Positions 46,448-55,791 of a stretch of 64,000 nucleotides of DNA are shown piece after piece. Source of the DNA: Stutzerimonas xanthomarina DSM 18231 (GTDB taxonomy: Bacteria > Pseudomonadota > Gammaproteobacteria > Pseudomonadales > Pseudomonadaceae); assembly GCF_900129835.1 (NCBI RefSeq), contig NZ_FQXA01000003.1, forward strand, positions 62,001 to 126,000. The letters run 5' to 3'. Both the position numbers and the translations under genes were made by a program. Under the pieces are notes generated by a model. That model had not been told where the DNA came from. It was given only the letters and a program-made list of their open reading frames with translations, and did not search any database. The first letter of the stretch is position 1, and every line of letters begins with the position of its first letter.

Positions 46448-47929
46448 TCAGCTGATTGCGGCCTCCAGCGCGTCATTGAGCGTGCGCAACACCTTGACCC
46501 GTGCAAAACGCTTGTCGTTGGCTTCGACGAGCGTCCAGGGTGCGATTTCGGTGCTGGTACGGTCGACCATGTCCGCGACCGCATGACCATAGTCATCCCA
46601 CTTTTCGCGGTTGCGCCAGTCTTCTTCGGTGATCTTGAAACGTTTGTGCGGCGTGTTCTCGCGCTCTTGAAAACGCTCCATTTGCGTGTCTTTGTCAATC
46701 GACAGCCAGAACTTGACCACGACCACGTCGGCATCGACCAGCTGCTCTTCGAACTCATTGATCTCGGTATAGGCACGCAGCCATTCATCCGGCGAGCAAA
46801 AGCCCTCGACCCGCTCAACCAGCACCCGGCCGTACCAAGACCTGTCAAATATCGTGAACTGGCCCCGCGCCGGCACATTGCGCCAGAACCGCCAGAGCCA
46901 CGGCTGCGCCAGTTCATCTTCGCTGGGCGCCGCGATCTGCACGATGCGGTACAGGCGAGGATCCAGCGCATCGGTGACGCGCCGGATGGTACTGCCCTTA
47001 CCCGCTGCATCGTGACCCTCGAACAGCGCCAACACGCCACGCTTGCGCAAACGCGGGTCGCGCAGCAGCCCGGACAGGCGTGCCTGCTCCTGCCCCAACT
47101 GTTCCTGGTAATCGTCCTTGCTGAGCGCCTGATCGAGGTCCAGGCTGCCGAGCAGACTCAGTCGATCGAGGTTCAGCTCAACCGACGCAGTGTGCGGTTG
47201 CGAGGGCTGGCTATCGGCCGCGTCGAGTGCGGCATTCAGTCCTTCGAGCAGTAAACGACCGGCGGTGAGGCTGCGATATCGCTCGTCATAACCCTCGATC
47301 ACGTACCAGGGCGCGAACTCTCGGCTGCTCCGGCGCAGGATCAGCTCACCATGACGCACGAACTTGTCATAGGTCTTGGACTGCTGCCAGTCCAGCGGGC
47401 TGATGCGCCAGCTGTGCAATGGATCATCCTTGAGCGATTCCAGGCGCTGCAACATGCGGTCCTTGGACAGATGGAACCAGAACTTGAAGATCAGCATGCC
47501 CTCGGCACAGAGCATCCGCTCGAAGCGTTGGGCACGATCGATGGCCAGTTCGAGATCGGCTTTCTTGATGCGACCATGCACCCTGTCTTCCAGCATCTTG
47601 CTGTACCAGTTACCGAAGAAGATTCCGGTCTGGCCTTTGGGCGGAAGCCGTCTCCAGTAGCGCCACGCTGGTGGATGCGAGAGTTCTTCATCGGTTGGCA
47701 CGTCAAAGCTGTCGACACGGATCAGGCGTGGGTCCATCCATTCGTTGAGCAGCTTGATCGTCTCGCCTTTTCCTGCACCCTCGATGCCATTGATGAGGAT
47801 CAGGATGGGAAACCGTGCCTGCTCCCTGAGGCGGTACTGCGCCAGCAGCAGCGCTTCGCGCAGAGCGGGTACTTCGGTGTTGTAGGTGTCCTTGTCGATG
47901 GAATGGCCGATTTCGGCGGACTCGAACAT
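46448..47929 (-). CDS. pap: Polyphosphate:AMP phosphotransferase (class II PPK2)
   Basis: Transfers phosphate from polyphosphate to AMP, giving ADP. The 493-residue protein contains two fused PPK2 domains. The first has Walker A GIEGAGKGE (about 48-56) and DRVHGRIKKADLE region; the second has GHDAAGKGS (about 295-303) and IFDRSWYGRVLVERVEGF. The duplicated 490-500 residue form is the AMP-specific class II PPK2 of Pseudomonas, whereas one-domain PPK2s use GDP/ADP. TGGAG precedes the ATG at 47929; the 47998 start adds a non-homologous leader. Confidence 0.92.
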   Translation of the reverse strand: MFESAEIGHSIDKDTYNTEVPALREALLLAQYRLREQARFPILILINGIEGAGKGETIKLLNEWMDPRLIRVDSFDVPTDEELSHPPAWRYWRRLPPKGQTGIFFGNWYSKMLEDRVHGRIKKADLELAIDRAQRFERMLCAEGMLIFKFWFHLSKDRMLQRLESLKDDPLHSWRISPLDWQQSKTYDKFVRHGELILRRSSREFAPWYVIEGYDERYRSLTAGRLLLEGLNAALDAADSQPSQPHTASVELNLDRLSLLGSLDLDQALSKDDYQEQLGQEQARLSGLLRDPRLRKRGVLALFEGHDAAGKGSTIRRVTDALDPRLYRIVQIAAPSEDELAQPWLWRFWRNVPARGQFTIFDRSWYGRVLVERVEGFCSPDEWLRAYTEINEFEEQLVDADVVVVKFWLSIDKDTQMERFQERENTPHKRFKITEEDWRNREKWDDYGHAVADMVDRTSTEIAPWTLVEANDKRFARVKVLRTLNDALEAAIS

Positions 47930-48108
47930 GTGAACTCCAGGAAAGGATGCTGTGATGAACCCTAGCAGGCCAACGCGGCCGCCGTACTGATGCAGCACCC
48001 CAGTCAGCGTTGGGTGCAGGCGGGCACGCTTATCGATGCGACAAAGCGTGCCCGCAGCAGGTTTCGCTCGGCTGCTAGAATCCCGATTTTTTACCGCAGG
48101 AAACGTCG

Positions 48109-50082
48109 ATGCCCGCCCCGATCTCCACCGGTTTTCAGCATGCCGAACTCGACTGGGACGAGAACGGCCAACCGCAATCCCGGCAGTATAACGACGTGTA
48201 TTTTTCCCGCGGTTCGGGCATAGCCGAAACCACCCATGTGTTTCTGCAACCCAATCGGCTGGCCGAGCGTTTCGCCGCCCTCCACGCCGGCGAACGCCTG
48301 GTGATCGGCGAAACGGGTTTTGGTACCGGTCTCAGTTTCCTTTGCACCTGGGCGCTTTTCGAGCGCACAGCGCCTGACACTGGCTTCCTGCACTTCGTCA
48401 GCGTTGAAAAGCACCCGCTCACGCGCGACGATTTGAATCGCGCCCTGGCTTTATGGCCGGAATTGCAGGACCAGGCGCGGCAGTTACTGGACCAGTATGT
48501 GGCGATCAACCCGGGTTTCCAGCAGTTTCGCTTCGGCCGGGTGACGCTAACGCTACTGGTAGGCGATGCGCTCGACAGGCTCAAAGAGCTGGACGCGCGC
48601 ATAGATGCCTGGTTTCTCGACGGCTTCGCACCGCCGAAAAACCCGGACATGTGGCAGCCCGAGTTGTTCGGGCAGCTGGCGCGACTGTCGGCTCCAGGTG
48701 CGACTTTGGCGACGTTCAGCAGTGCCGGCAGCGTACGCCGCGCACTCAAGGAAGCGGGTTTTGAGGTCAAGCGGATACCCGGTCTCGGGCACAAATGGGA
48801 AAACCTGCAAGGGCAGCTTGCTGCGTCAGCAGATTCCTCGCCGAGCCCCTGGTTCGCCCGTCCTTCGCATAAACCGGCGCAGCGCAAGGCGCTGGTCATC
48901 GGAGCAGGCTTGGCGGGTTGCGCCAGCGCGGCCAGCCTGGCGGCGCGTGGCTGGCAGGTGGCGTTGCTGGAACGGCACGACGATGTCGCCCAGGAGGGCT
49001 CTGGCAACCCGCAAGGTGTGCTCTATTTGAAGCTTTCAGCCCACGGCACCGCGCTTGCGCAGCTGGTCGGCAGTGGCTTTGGCTACACACGCCGGCTGTT
49101 GCATAACCTGCAGCACGGACAGGACTGGGACGCGTGCGGCGTGCTGCAACTTGCCTTCGATGACAAGGAAATCGTCCGCCAGGCGGCACTGTGCGACGCC
49201 TTCCCGCCCAGCCTCCTGCGCGCGGTGCCGCGCGAAGAAGCCGAGCGGCTGGCAGGCGTAACGTTGGAACAAGGCGGGCTGTTTTATCCGGACGCCGGTT
49301 GGGCGCACCCGCCGGCGCTGTGTCGCTGGCTGATCAAGCACCCCGCCATCGAGCTGTTTGGCCATCGACAGCCGCTCGAACTGCGCCGCACCGGTGAGCA
49401 GTGGCAGGCGCTCGCCGGCGACGAGTTGCTGGCCGAAGCGCCGGTGGTAATTCTGGCCGGCGCCGCCGACGCAGCGCAGTTCAGCCAAAGCGCCTGGCTA
49501 CCGCTCAAGCGAATTCGAGGGCAGATCAGCGCGCTGCCGGCCACCGAAGCAAGTTCCGCGTTGCGCACCGTGCTGTGTGCGAAGGGCTATGTCGCCCCGC
49601 CACGCGAGGGGCAGCATACGCTGGGTGCCAGCTTCAATTTTGCCGAGACCGATCCGGCGCCGAGTGCAGCGGAGCATCGTTCGAATCTGGACATGCTCAA
49701 GGAGATTTCCGGCGATCTGCACCAGCGCTTCGAGGCCGACACCTGCGACGTGGGCCAGCTGCATGGTCGTGTCGCGTTTCGCTGCACCAGCCCCGATTAT
49801 CTACCCATTATCGGCGCGCTGGCCGATCCGGAACGTTTCGCCGAGGCCTATGCCGTGCTGGCAAAGGACGCTCGCCAGATACCCGATGAGCCGTGTCCGT
49901 GGCTTGATGGCTTGTACGTCAATACCGCCCACGGCTCGCGCGGCCTGATTACCGCGCCACTGTCAGGCGAGTTGCTCGCCGCGTGGCTGAATGACGAACC
50001 GTTACCCGTGCCACGCGCCATCGCCGAAGCCTGCCACCCCAATCGATTCCTGCTGCGCAAACTCATTCGCCGAACCGACTGA
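48109..50082 (+). CDS. mnmC: Bifunctional tRNA mnm5s2U synthesis protein MnmC
   Basis: Finishes 5-methylaminomethyl-2-thiouridine at tRNA wobble position 34. In the 657-residue fusion the N-terminal SAM methyltransferase (about 1-245; GETGFGTGLSFL, DAWFLDGFAPPKNPDMW) is followed by a C-terminal FAD-dependent oxidase (about 260-650). That part has the dinucleotide loop LVIGAGLAGCASAASLAARG and the late GLYVNTAHGSRGL motif. Both halves look intact. It stands alone; convergent with the DUF1127 gene. Confidence 0.94.
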   Translation: MPAPISTGFQHAELDWDENGQPQSRQYNDVYFSRGSGIAETTHVFLQPNRLAERFAALHAGERLVIGETGFGTGLSFLCTWALFERTAPDTGFLHFVSVEKHPLTRDDLNRALALWPELQDQARQLLDQYVAINPGFQQFRFGRVTLTLLVGDALDRLKELDARIDAWFLDGFAPPKNPDMWQPELFGQLARLSAPGATLATFSSAGSVRRALKEAGFEVKRIPGLGHKWENLQGQLAASADSSPSPWFARPSHKPAQRKALVIGAGLAGCASAASLAARGWQVALLERHDDVAQEGSGNPQGVLYLKLSAHGTALAQLVGSGFGYTRRLLHNLQHGQDWDACGVLQLAFDDKEIVRQAALCDAFPPSLLRAVPREEAERLAGVTLEQGGLFYPDAGWAHPPALCRWLIKHPAIELFGHRQPLELRRTGEQWQALAGDELLAEAPVVILAGAADAAQFSQSAWLPLKRIRGQISALPATEASSALRTVLCAKGYVAPPREGQHTLGASFNFAETDPAPSAAEHRSNLDMLKEISGDLHQRFEADTCDVGQLHGRVAFRCTSPDYLPIIGALADPERFAEAYAVLAKDARQIPDEPCPWLDGLYVNTAHGSRGLITAPLSGELLAAWLNDEPLPVPRAIAEACHPNRFLLRKLIRRTD

Positions 50083-50138
50083 CGGCATTCCCTGCGCCAC
50101 CCAGCGTCTGGCAGCGCTCTCGAACAGATCACGGACCG

Positions 50139-50378
50139 TTAGCACCGACGAAACGGTTCGTCCCAAAACGGGCGGATGGTTTCGGTTTCGATATCGGCTC
50201 GGCTTAATCCGATGTCCTTGAGCATCTCATCACTCAAGGACGCGAGCTGCTGACGCTGGCGATACAGCGCGTGCCAGCGACCCAGCTGCTGCCAGGCCGC
50301 ACGTAGCGTCGCTGCGAGCGAGAAATGCGGAATTGCGCTCCTGGCGCATGGTTGAATGAACTCAGCATGGCTTTTCAT
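50139..50378 (-). CDS. DUF1127 small protein
   Basis: A 79-residue protein ending in the DUF1127 motif RQQLASLSDEMLKDIGLSRA followed by DIETETIRPFWD. DUF1127 proteins are small, often stress- or sRNA-linked and in some bacteria bind RNA; the function here is unknown. A perfect GGAGGT site sits before the ATG at 50378; longer in-frame starts (to 50720) run into the divergent LysR gene and are rejected. Divergent from that LysR gene (96 bp), so possibly its target. Confidence 0.88.
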   Translation of the reverse strand: MKSHAEFIQPCARSAIPHFSLAATLRAAWQQLGRWHALYRQRQQLASLSDEMLKDIGLSRADIETETIRPFWDEPFRRC

Positions 50379-50474
50379 CTGACGTACCTCCGAGTGGGAT
50401 GGCGTCAGTTTCCTGCGAAGCTTATGATCAATCCAACGAATGTTTCTGATGATGTACATCTCGGAGATTGATGA

Positions 50475-51329
50475 ATGGCGAATTACCCCAGTATCGATGC
50501 CGAGCTGCTGCGCAGCTTTGTGGCGATTGCCGATCACGGCGGTTTTACCCGTGCAGCGGAAGCGGTCAATCGCACGCAATCGGCGATCAGCATGCAGATG
50601 AAGCGCCTGGAAGAAGACGTGCTGCAACGTTCGGTCTTCGAGCGCGACGGGCGCCAGGTCAAGCTCACCGCAGAGGGCCAGATCCTGCTCGGTTACGCGC
50701 GCAGGATTCTCAAGCTGCATGGCGAAGTGCTAACGACGTTGCGCGAACCGCACATGGTCGGCTCGGTGCGCATCGGCACCCCGGACGATTACGTGATGCG
50801 CTTCCTGCCCGGCATTCTCTCGCGCTTCGCCCAGGCTTATCCGCTGGTGCAGGTTGAAGTGCATTGCGAACCGTCCTACCAGCTGCTGCATCGGCGCGAC
50901 CTGGATCTTTCAATCGTCACCCGCGAGCCGGGGACGGAGATTGGCCAAATGCTGCGCCGCGAACGCTTCGTCTGGGCCGAAGCGCCGGGCTTCAATGCCC
51001 ATGAACAACGGCCCATGCCGTTGGCCATGTTCAATACCGACTGCTTCTGCCGGGCATGGGCCTGTAATGCGCTGGACAGCCTGGATATCCCCTACCGGGT
51101 TGCCTATACCAGCCCGAGTCTCTCGGCGCTGATGGCGGTGACTAACGCAGGACTCGCTGTGACCGCGCAGCTGCAAAGCCTGGTGACCGCCGACATGCGC
51201 TTGCTGGGAGAAGCCGAGGGCATGCCGGAGCTGCCTTCGTGCAGCATTGTCCTGCTGCGCAACGAGCGCAATCAGTCGCAGGTCAGCGAAACCCTGGCCG
51301 AGCATATCGTCGAAGGCTTTCGCCTGTAA
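50475..51329 (+). CDS. LysR-type transcriptional regulator
   Basis: A 284-residue regulator: N-terminal winged helix-turn-helix (about 6-65; FVAIADHGGFTRAAEAVNRT, QSAISMQMKRLEE) and a LysR substrate-binding domain (about 90-280). The N-terminal region is of the LrhA/HexA type. Transcribed divergently from the DUF1127 gene, the classical LysR layout, so that gene is a likely target. Effector unknown. GGAG sits eight bases upstream of the ATG. Confidence 0.9.
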   Translation: MANYPSIDAELLRSFVAIADHGGFTRAAEAVNRTQSAISMQMKRLEEDVLQRSVFERDGRQVKLTAEGQILLGYARRILKLHGEVLTTLREPHMVGSVRIGTPDDYVMRFLPGILSRFAQAYPLVQVEVHCEPSYQLLHRRDLDLSIVTREPGTEIGQMLRRERFVWAEAPGFNAHEQRPMPLAMFNTDCFCRAWACNALDSLDIPYRVAYTSPSLSALMAVTNAGLAVTAQLQSLVTADMRLLGEAEGMPELPSCSIVLLRNERNQSQVSETLAEHIVEGFRL

Positions 51330-51357
51330 CAGGGCGGAAATTTAAGCGCAGCGGCAA

Positions 51358-51831
51358 CTATTCTGCGGAACCGCATATCGACGCGGCCCGCAGCAGTGCC
51401 GCGGCGATCCCGTGCTGCTCCCAATCCGGCAGTGACGAGAAGCGCGCAAAAAATTCAGGCGGTAACAGTGATGGCGCCTGCTGTTGCAGTGCGCGCCCTT
51501 CATCCGTCAGTAACAACCATTGGCGGCGGCGGTCCAGATCATCCCGTTGGCGCAACAGCAAACCGCGCTCGGCGAGCCGGTCGAGCTGTCCGGACAGCGT
51601 CGCGGGCGTCAGGCTGACACGCTTGCTCAATGCGCTGGCGGTGAGCTGCCGCTCGCTGGCCAACACCTGCAGGATCATCAACTGCACCGGGCTCAGTCCA
51701 CCGAAGCGCGCCAGTCGCTTGGCATGCATTTCGGCGTCCTGTTGCAACCGGCGCAAGGCCTGGAACAGAGACAACTCGAGGTTGGCCTCCGTCGTTTCAA
51801 TAGTTTCAGATCGAATGTTTTTTCCACTCAT
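51358..51831 (-). CDS. MarR-family transcriptional regulator
   Basis: A 157-residue winged-helix repressor-type protein. The recognition region is LTASALSKRVSLTPATLSGQ with the wing DRRRQWLLLTDEG. It is divergent from the NAGGN cluster (222 bp gap), as recalled for P. aeruginosa PA3458, so it is a candidate regulator of those genes; no operator palindrome was firmly identified. The ATG at 51831 gives the best N-terminus; an upstream in-frame one at 51873 is possible. Confidence 0.85.
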   Translation of the reverse strand: MSGKNIRSETIETTEANLELSLFQALRRLQQDAEMHAKRLARFGGLSPVQLMILQVLASERQLTASALSKRVSLTPATLSGQLDRLAERGLLLRQRDDLDRRRQWLLLTDEGRALQQQAPSLLPPEFFARFSSLPDWEQHGIAAALLRAASICGSAE

Positions 51832-52052
51832 AGACAGGTAAATCGTGCCGAGTACGGTTTGACATGAAATCACTATTCCTGTTTCCCTGTAAAACCTGAC
51901 TGACGCAGCAGAGCGCGATTCAGCCTAGGCGAGACGCGTATGAACACGCCCCTCAGCCACCGAGCCAGAGCGGTACACGCCCGTCTGAAATCCTGAACTT
52001 CGCGGTCCGAGCGTCAGTCACACTCCCCAACGGAAATACCGGTAAGGATCCT

Positions 52053-53825
52053 ATGTGTGGCATAGCTGGCGAACTTCGCTTCGATAATCAACCGGCCGAT
52101 CTGGCCGCGGTTGAACGCATCACCCAATCCCTGACTGCTCGCGGCCCAGACGCCTGCGGCTTCAACAGCCAAGGCCCGCTTGCGCTGGGTCATCGACGCC
52201 TGAAAATCATGGACCTGTGCGAGGCCTCGGGTCAGCCGATGGTCGACTCGGCGCTCGGCCTGTCCATGGTGTTCAACGGCGCCATCTACAACTATCCGGA
52301 ATTGCGCGCCGAACTCGAGGCGCTGGGTTATCGCTTCTTTTCCGAGGGTGACACTGAAGTGTTGCTCAAGGGCTTTCATGCCTGGGGCGAAGCCTTATTG
52401 CCGCGCCTCAACGGCATGTTCGCCTTTGCCATCTGGCAGAGAGACGTGCAAGAACTGTTCATCGCGCGCGATCGTCTTGGTATCAAGCCGCTCTATCTGT
52501 CACGCACCGGTGAGCGCCTGCGCTTTGCTTCCACGCTGCCGGCACTGCTCAAGGGCGGTGACATTGCAGGTGTGCTGAACCCGGTGGCACTGAATCACTA
52601 CATGAGCTTCCATGCAGTCGTGCCGGCCCCGGATACCCTGATCGCCGGAATCGAGAAGCTGCCCCCCGGTACCTTCATGCGGGTCGACGCGAACGGCAAG
52701 AGCAGTCAACATCGCTGGTGGACGCTGGAGTTCGGCGCATCGGAGGAAGAACAAGGCTACAGCTTCGAAGACTGGCAAGAGCGCACCCTGACCACCTTGC
52801 GTGAGTCCGTCGCCCTGCGTCATCGCGCGGCAGTCGATGTGGGCGTTCTGCTGTCCGGTGGTGTCGATTCCAGTTTGCTGGTCGGCCTGCTTCGCGAAGC
52901 CGGCGCTGCGGATAACCTGCAGACCTTCTCCATCGGCTTTCAGGATGCTGGCGGCGAGCGCGGCGACGAGTTCAAGTATTCGGATCTGATCGCGCAGCAC
53001 TACGGAACGCGTCATCACCAACTGCGCATTCAGGAAAAGGAAATCCTCGAACAGCTGCCCGCCGCCTTCCGCGCCATGAGCGAACCGATGGTCAGCCACG
53101 ATTGCATCGCGTTCTACCTGCTCTCGCGGGAAGTTTCCAAGCACTGCAAGGTGGTGCAGAGCGGCCAGGGCGCAGACGAGCTGTTTGCCGGCTACCACTG
53201 GTATCCCCAGGTGGACGGCGCCGCGGACCCGGTCGAGGCTTATCTCAATGCCTTCCGCGACCGCAGCTTCGAGGAATACGCCGACACCGTGCAGCAGCAG
53301 TGGGTCAAGGGCGACTTCTCCGGCGACTTCGTACGTCAGCATTTCGCCCAACCCGGCGCCGAAGCAGCGGTCGACAAAGCCCTGCGCATCGACAGCACAG
53401 TGATGCTGGTCGACGATCCGGTCAAACGCGTCGACAACATGACCATGGCTTGGGGCCTCGAAGCTCGAGTGCCGTTTCTCGACCACAACGTGGCCGAACT
53501 GTCAGCGCGAATCCCGGCCAAGTACAAGCTGCCGGACGGCGGCAAATACGTGCTCAAGGAAGCCGCACGCAAAGTCATCCCAGCAGCGGTTATCGACCGT
53601 CCAAAAGGCTATTTCCCAGTACCCGGGCTCAAGCATCTCGAGGGTGACACGCTGAACTGGGTGCGCGAGTTACTGACCGATCCGAGCCAGGACCGCGGGC
53701 TGTACAACCCGGCCATGCTGGACCGGTTGTTCAAAGACCCCGAGGGTCAACTGACACCCCTGCGCGGCTCGAAATTGTGGCAGCTGGCAGCGGTCAATCT
53801 ATGGTTGAGCGAACAAGGCCTCTAA
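52053..53825 (+). CDS. asnO: N-acetylglutaminylglutamine amidotransferase (AsnO-like)
   Basis: A class II glutamine amidotransferase/asparagine-synthase homologue that amidates N-acetylglutaminylglutamine to the osmolyte NAGGN. The 590-residue protein has catalytic C2 (MCGIAGEL) and a glutaminase domain (about 1-215; GHRRLKIMDL, MVFNGAIYNY). The synthetase domain (about 240-580) has the ATP pyrophosphatase loop VLLSGGVDSSLLVGLL and QGADELFAGYHWY. Placement directly before the ngg gene distinguishes it from true AsnB. First gene of the osmolyte operon. Confidence 0.93.
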   Translation: MCGIAGELRFDNQPADLAAVERITQSLTARGPDACGFNSQGPLALGHRRLKIMDLCEASGQPMVDSALGLSMVFNGAIYNYPELRAELEALGYRFFSEGDTEVLLKGFHAWGEALLPRLNGMFAFAIWQRDVQELFIARDRLGIKPLYLSRTGERLRFASTLPALLKGGDIAGVLNPVALNHYMSFHAVVPAPDTLIAGIEKLPPGTFMRVDANGKSSQHRWWTLEFGASEEEQGYSFEDWQERTLTTLRESVALRHRAAVDVGVLLSGGVDSSLLVGLLREAGAADNLQTFSIGFQDAGGERGDEFKYSDLIAQHYGTRHHQLRIQEKEILEQLPAAFRAMSEPMVSHDCIAFYLLSREVSKHCKVVQSGQGADELFAGYHWYPQVDGAADPVEAYLNAFRDRSFEEYADTVQQQWVKGDFSGDFVRQHFAQPGAEAAVDKALRIDSTVMLVDDPVKRVDNMTMAWGLEARVPFLDHNVAELSARIPAKYKLPDGGKYVLKEAARKVIPAAVIDRPKGYFPVPGLKHLEGDTLNWVRELLTDPSQDRGLYNPAMLDRLFKDPEGQLTPLRGSKLWQLAAVNLWLSEQGL

Positions 53826-53908
53826 GAACCCGATCATGACGGCACGGCGCTCAGGCCGACTGATGCGGCAACCGCTTTGACGTCATGACCAGCTCCAAGG
53901 AACCTACC

Positions 53909-55651
53909 ATGCAGAAGTCTCAAGCCTATGGACAGCGGCTGTTGCGCGGCCAGACACCCACTTACGAACGCCTGCAGCAGCGACTCGCCGAGGATGGTCA
54001 GGAAGAACCCCAGGCACCCGTGACACTGCACTGCGGCTGGGGCCGCATCTTGATTGGCCACACCTATTCCGACCCGGAAAAGCTTGCTGCCGACCTGCTC
54101 CACGAACAGGCCGGGGAGCGCGACATTGCCCTGTACGTTGCCGCGCCGCATCAGGTGCTCGCCTATGCCCCGCAGCAGCTGTTCCTTGATCCATCGGACA
54201 CTTCTCGCATCTGGTTCACCGATTACCGCCCGGCGCGCCGAAGCTTCCGCGGCTTCGGTATTCGCCGCGCCCAGAGCGATGAGGACTGGAAGGCGATCAA
54301 CTGCCTGTACCAGTCGCGCCACATGCTGCCGGTCAACCCGGAGCTGTGCACCCCGCGAGAGCAAGGCGGTCCGGTTTACTGGCTGGCCGAAGACGACGAC
54401 TCCGGTGAGATCATCGGCAGCGTCATGGGGATCAATCACCACAAGGCCTTCAACGATCCGGAGAACGGCTCCAGCCTCTGGTGCCTGGCGGTCGCGCCAA
54501 ACTGCACACGCCCTGGCGTTGGCGAAGCACTGGTCCGTCATCTGATCGAACACTACATGGGCCGCGGGCTGGCCTATCTGGATTTGTCGGTCCTGCATGA
54601 CAACAAGCAAGCCAAAGCGCTGTACGCCAAGCTCGGCTTCCGCGATCTGCAGACCTTCACGGTCAAGCGTAAGAACACTTTCAACCAGCCGCTGTTTCTT
54701 GGCCCAGGCCCGGAAGCCGAGCTGAATCCCTACGCCAGGATCATCGTCGACGAGGCACGCCGCCGCGGCATCGAGATTACCATCGACGATGCCGAAGCCG
54801 GACTTTTCACCCTGACCCAGGGCGGCCGAAGGGTGCGCTGTCGCGAGTCACTGTCGGACCTCACCTCAGCGGTGAGCATGACCTTGTGCCAGGATAAGAG
54901 CCTGACTCACCGTACCCTTGCCCGCGCCGGGCTTAAACTGCCTGCCCAGCAGCTGGCCGGCTCGCCCGAAGAGAATGCTGCGTTTCTCGAGCAGCACGGC
55001 GGCGTAGTGGTAAAGCCGCTCGATGGCGAACAGGGCCAAGGCGTCTCGGTCGACCTGCGCAGCAGTCAGGCCATTGAAGAAGCCATCGCCCGCGCACGTC
55101 AATTCGATCAGCGCGTGTTGCTGGAAAGCTTTCACCCCGGGCTAGATCTGCGCATCGTCGTGATTGGCTATGAAGTCGTGGCTGCGGCGATCCGCCGTCC
55201 GGCTGAAGTGGTGGGTGACGGCAGCCACAGCATTCGTCAGCTGATCGAGACCCAAAGCCGGCGCCGCCAGGCTGCGACCGACGGCGAAAGCCGAATCCCT
55301 ATGGACGAGGAGACACAGCGCTGCCTCAGCGAAGCCGGCTTCGACTACGATAGCGTTCTGCCGCGCGGTGAGTACTTGGCGGTCCGCCGAACTGCCAACC
55401 TGCACACCGGTGGCACGCTCGATGATGTGACCGATCAGTTGCATCCCGAGCTGATCGACGCTGCAGTTCGGGCCGCCCGCGCATTGGATATCCCGGTGGT
55501 TGGCCTGGACCTGCTGGTGCCCGCAGCGGACCAGCCCGAGTACGTCTTCATCGAAGCGAACGAACGAGTCGGCCTGGCCAATCACCATCCCCAGCCCACC
55601 GCCGAGCGTTTTGTCGACCTGCTCTTTCCACTCAGCTACGGCACCCATTAG
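53909..55651 (+). CDS. ngg: N-acetylglutaminylglutamine synthetase
   Basis: Fusion of an N-acetyltransferase and a ligase that makes the N-acetylated glutamine dipeptide. In 580 residues the N-terminal part contains a GNAT domain (about 85-245; VAPNCTRPGVGEALVRHLIE is the acetyl-CoA loop). An ATP-grasp ligase follows (about 300-575; GGVVVKPLDGEQGQGVSVDL, VFIEANERVGLANHHPQP). AAGGAACCTACC precedes the ATG at 53909; an earlier in-frame ATG at 53885 lacks that spacing. It follows asnO by 83 bp and the M42-like peptidase comes after. Confidence 0.93.
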   Translation: MQKSQAYGQRLLRGQTPTYERLQQRLAEDGQEEPQAPVTLHCGWGRILIGHTYSDPEKLAADLLHEQAGERDIALYVAAPHQVLAYAPQQLFLDPSDTSRIWFTDYRPARRSFRGFGIRRAQSDEDWKAINCLYQSRHMLPVNPELCTPREQGGPVYWLAEDDDSGEIIGSVMGINHHKAFNDPENGSSLWCLAVAPNCTRPGVGEALVRHLIEHYMGRGLAYLDLSVLHDNKQAKALYAKLGFRDLQTFTVKRKNTFNQPLFLGPGPEAELNPYARIIVDEARRRGIEITIDDAEAGLFTLTQGGRRVRCRESLSDLTSAVSMTLCQDKSLTHRTLARAGLKLPAQQLAGSPEENAAFLEQHGGVVVKPLDGEQGQGVSVDLRSSQAIEEAIARARQFDQRVLLESFHPGLDLRIVVIGYEVVAAAIRRPAEVVGDGSHSIRQLIETQSRRRQAATDGESRIPMDEETQRCLSEAGFDYDSVLPRGEYLAVRRTANLHTGGTLDDVTDQLHPELIDAAVRAARALDIPVVGLDLLVPAADQPEYVFIEANERVGLANHHPQPTAERFVDLLFPLSYGTH

Positions 55652-55678
55652 CGGCCTCCAGGCCGGTCATGGCCTGGT

Positions 55679-55700
55679 TCCGACACCCGCAGGTGTCGGA
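55679..55700 (+). terminator. Hairpin between ngg and the peptidase gene
   Basis: TCCGACACC (55679-55687), a four-base loop and GGTGTCGGA (55692-55700) form a perfect nine-base stem. The following GC-rich sequence lacks a U run, so it may attenuate or process the NAGGN transcript rather than end it. Confidence 0.45.
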
Positions 55701-55791
55701 GCGGCTCCGCCGCTTCGCTTGCGGTGCTCCCGCAGCTCAACTTCACTCACTGACATGGCGGCAGCCTGTTTTTCGCCGCTAAGGAATGATC

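Noticed and set aside
52500-53486. 328-codon antisense frame in asnO
   Set aside because: Mirror of the asparagine-synthase-like gene; no independent evidence.
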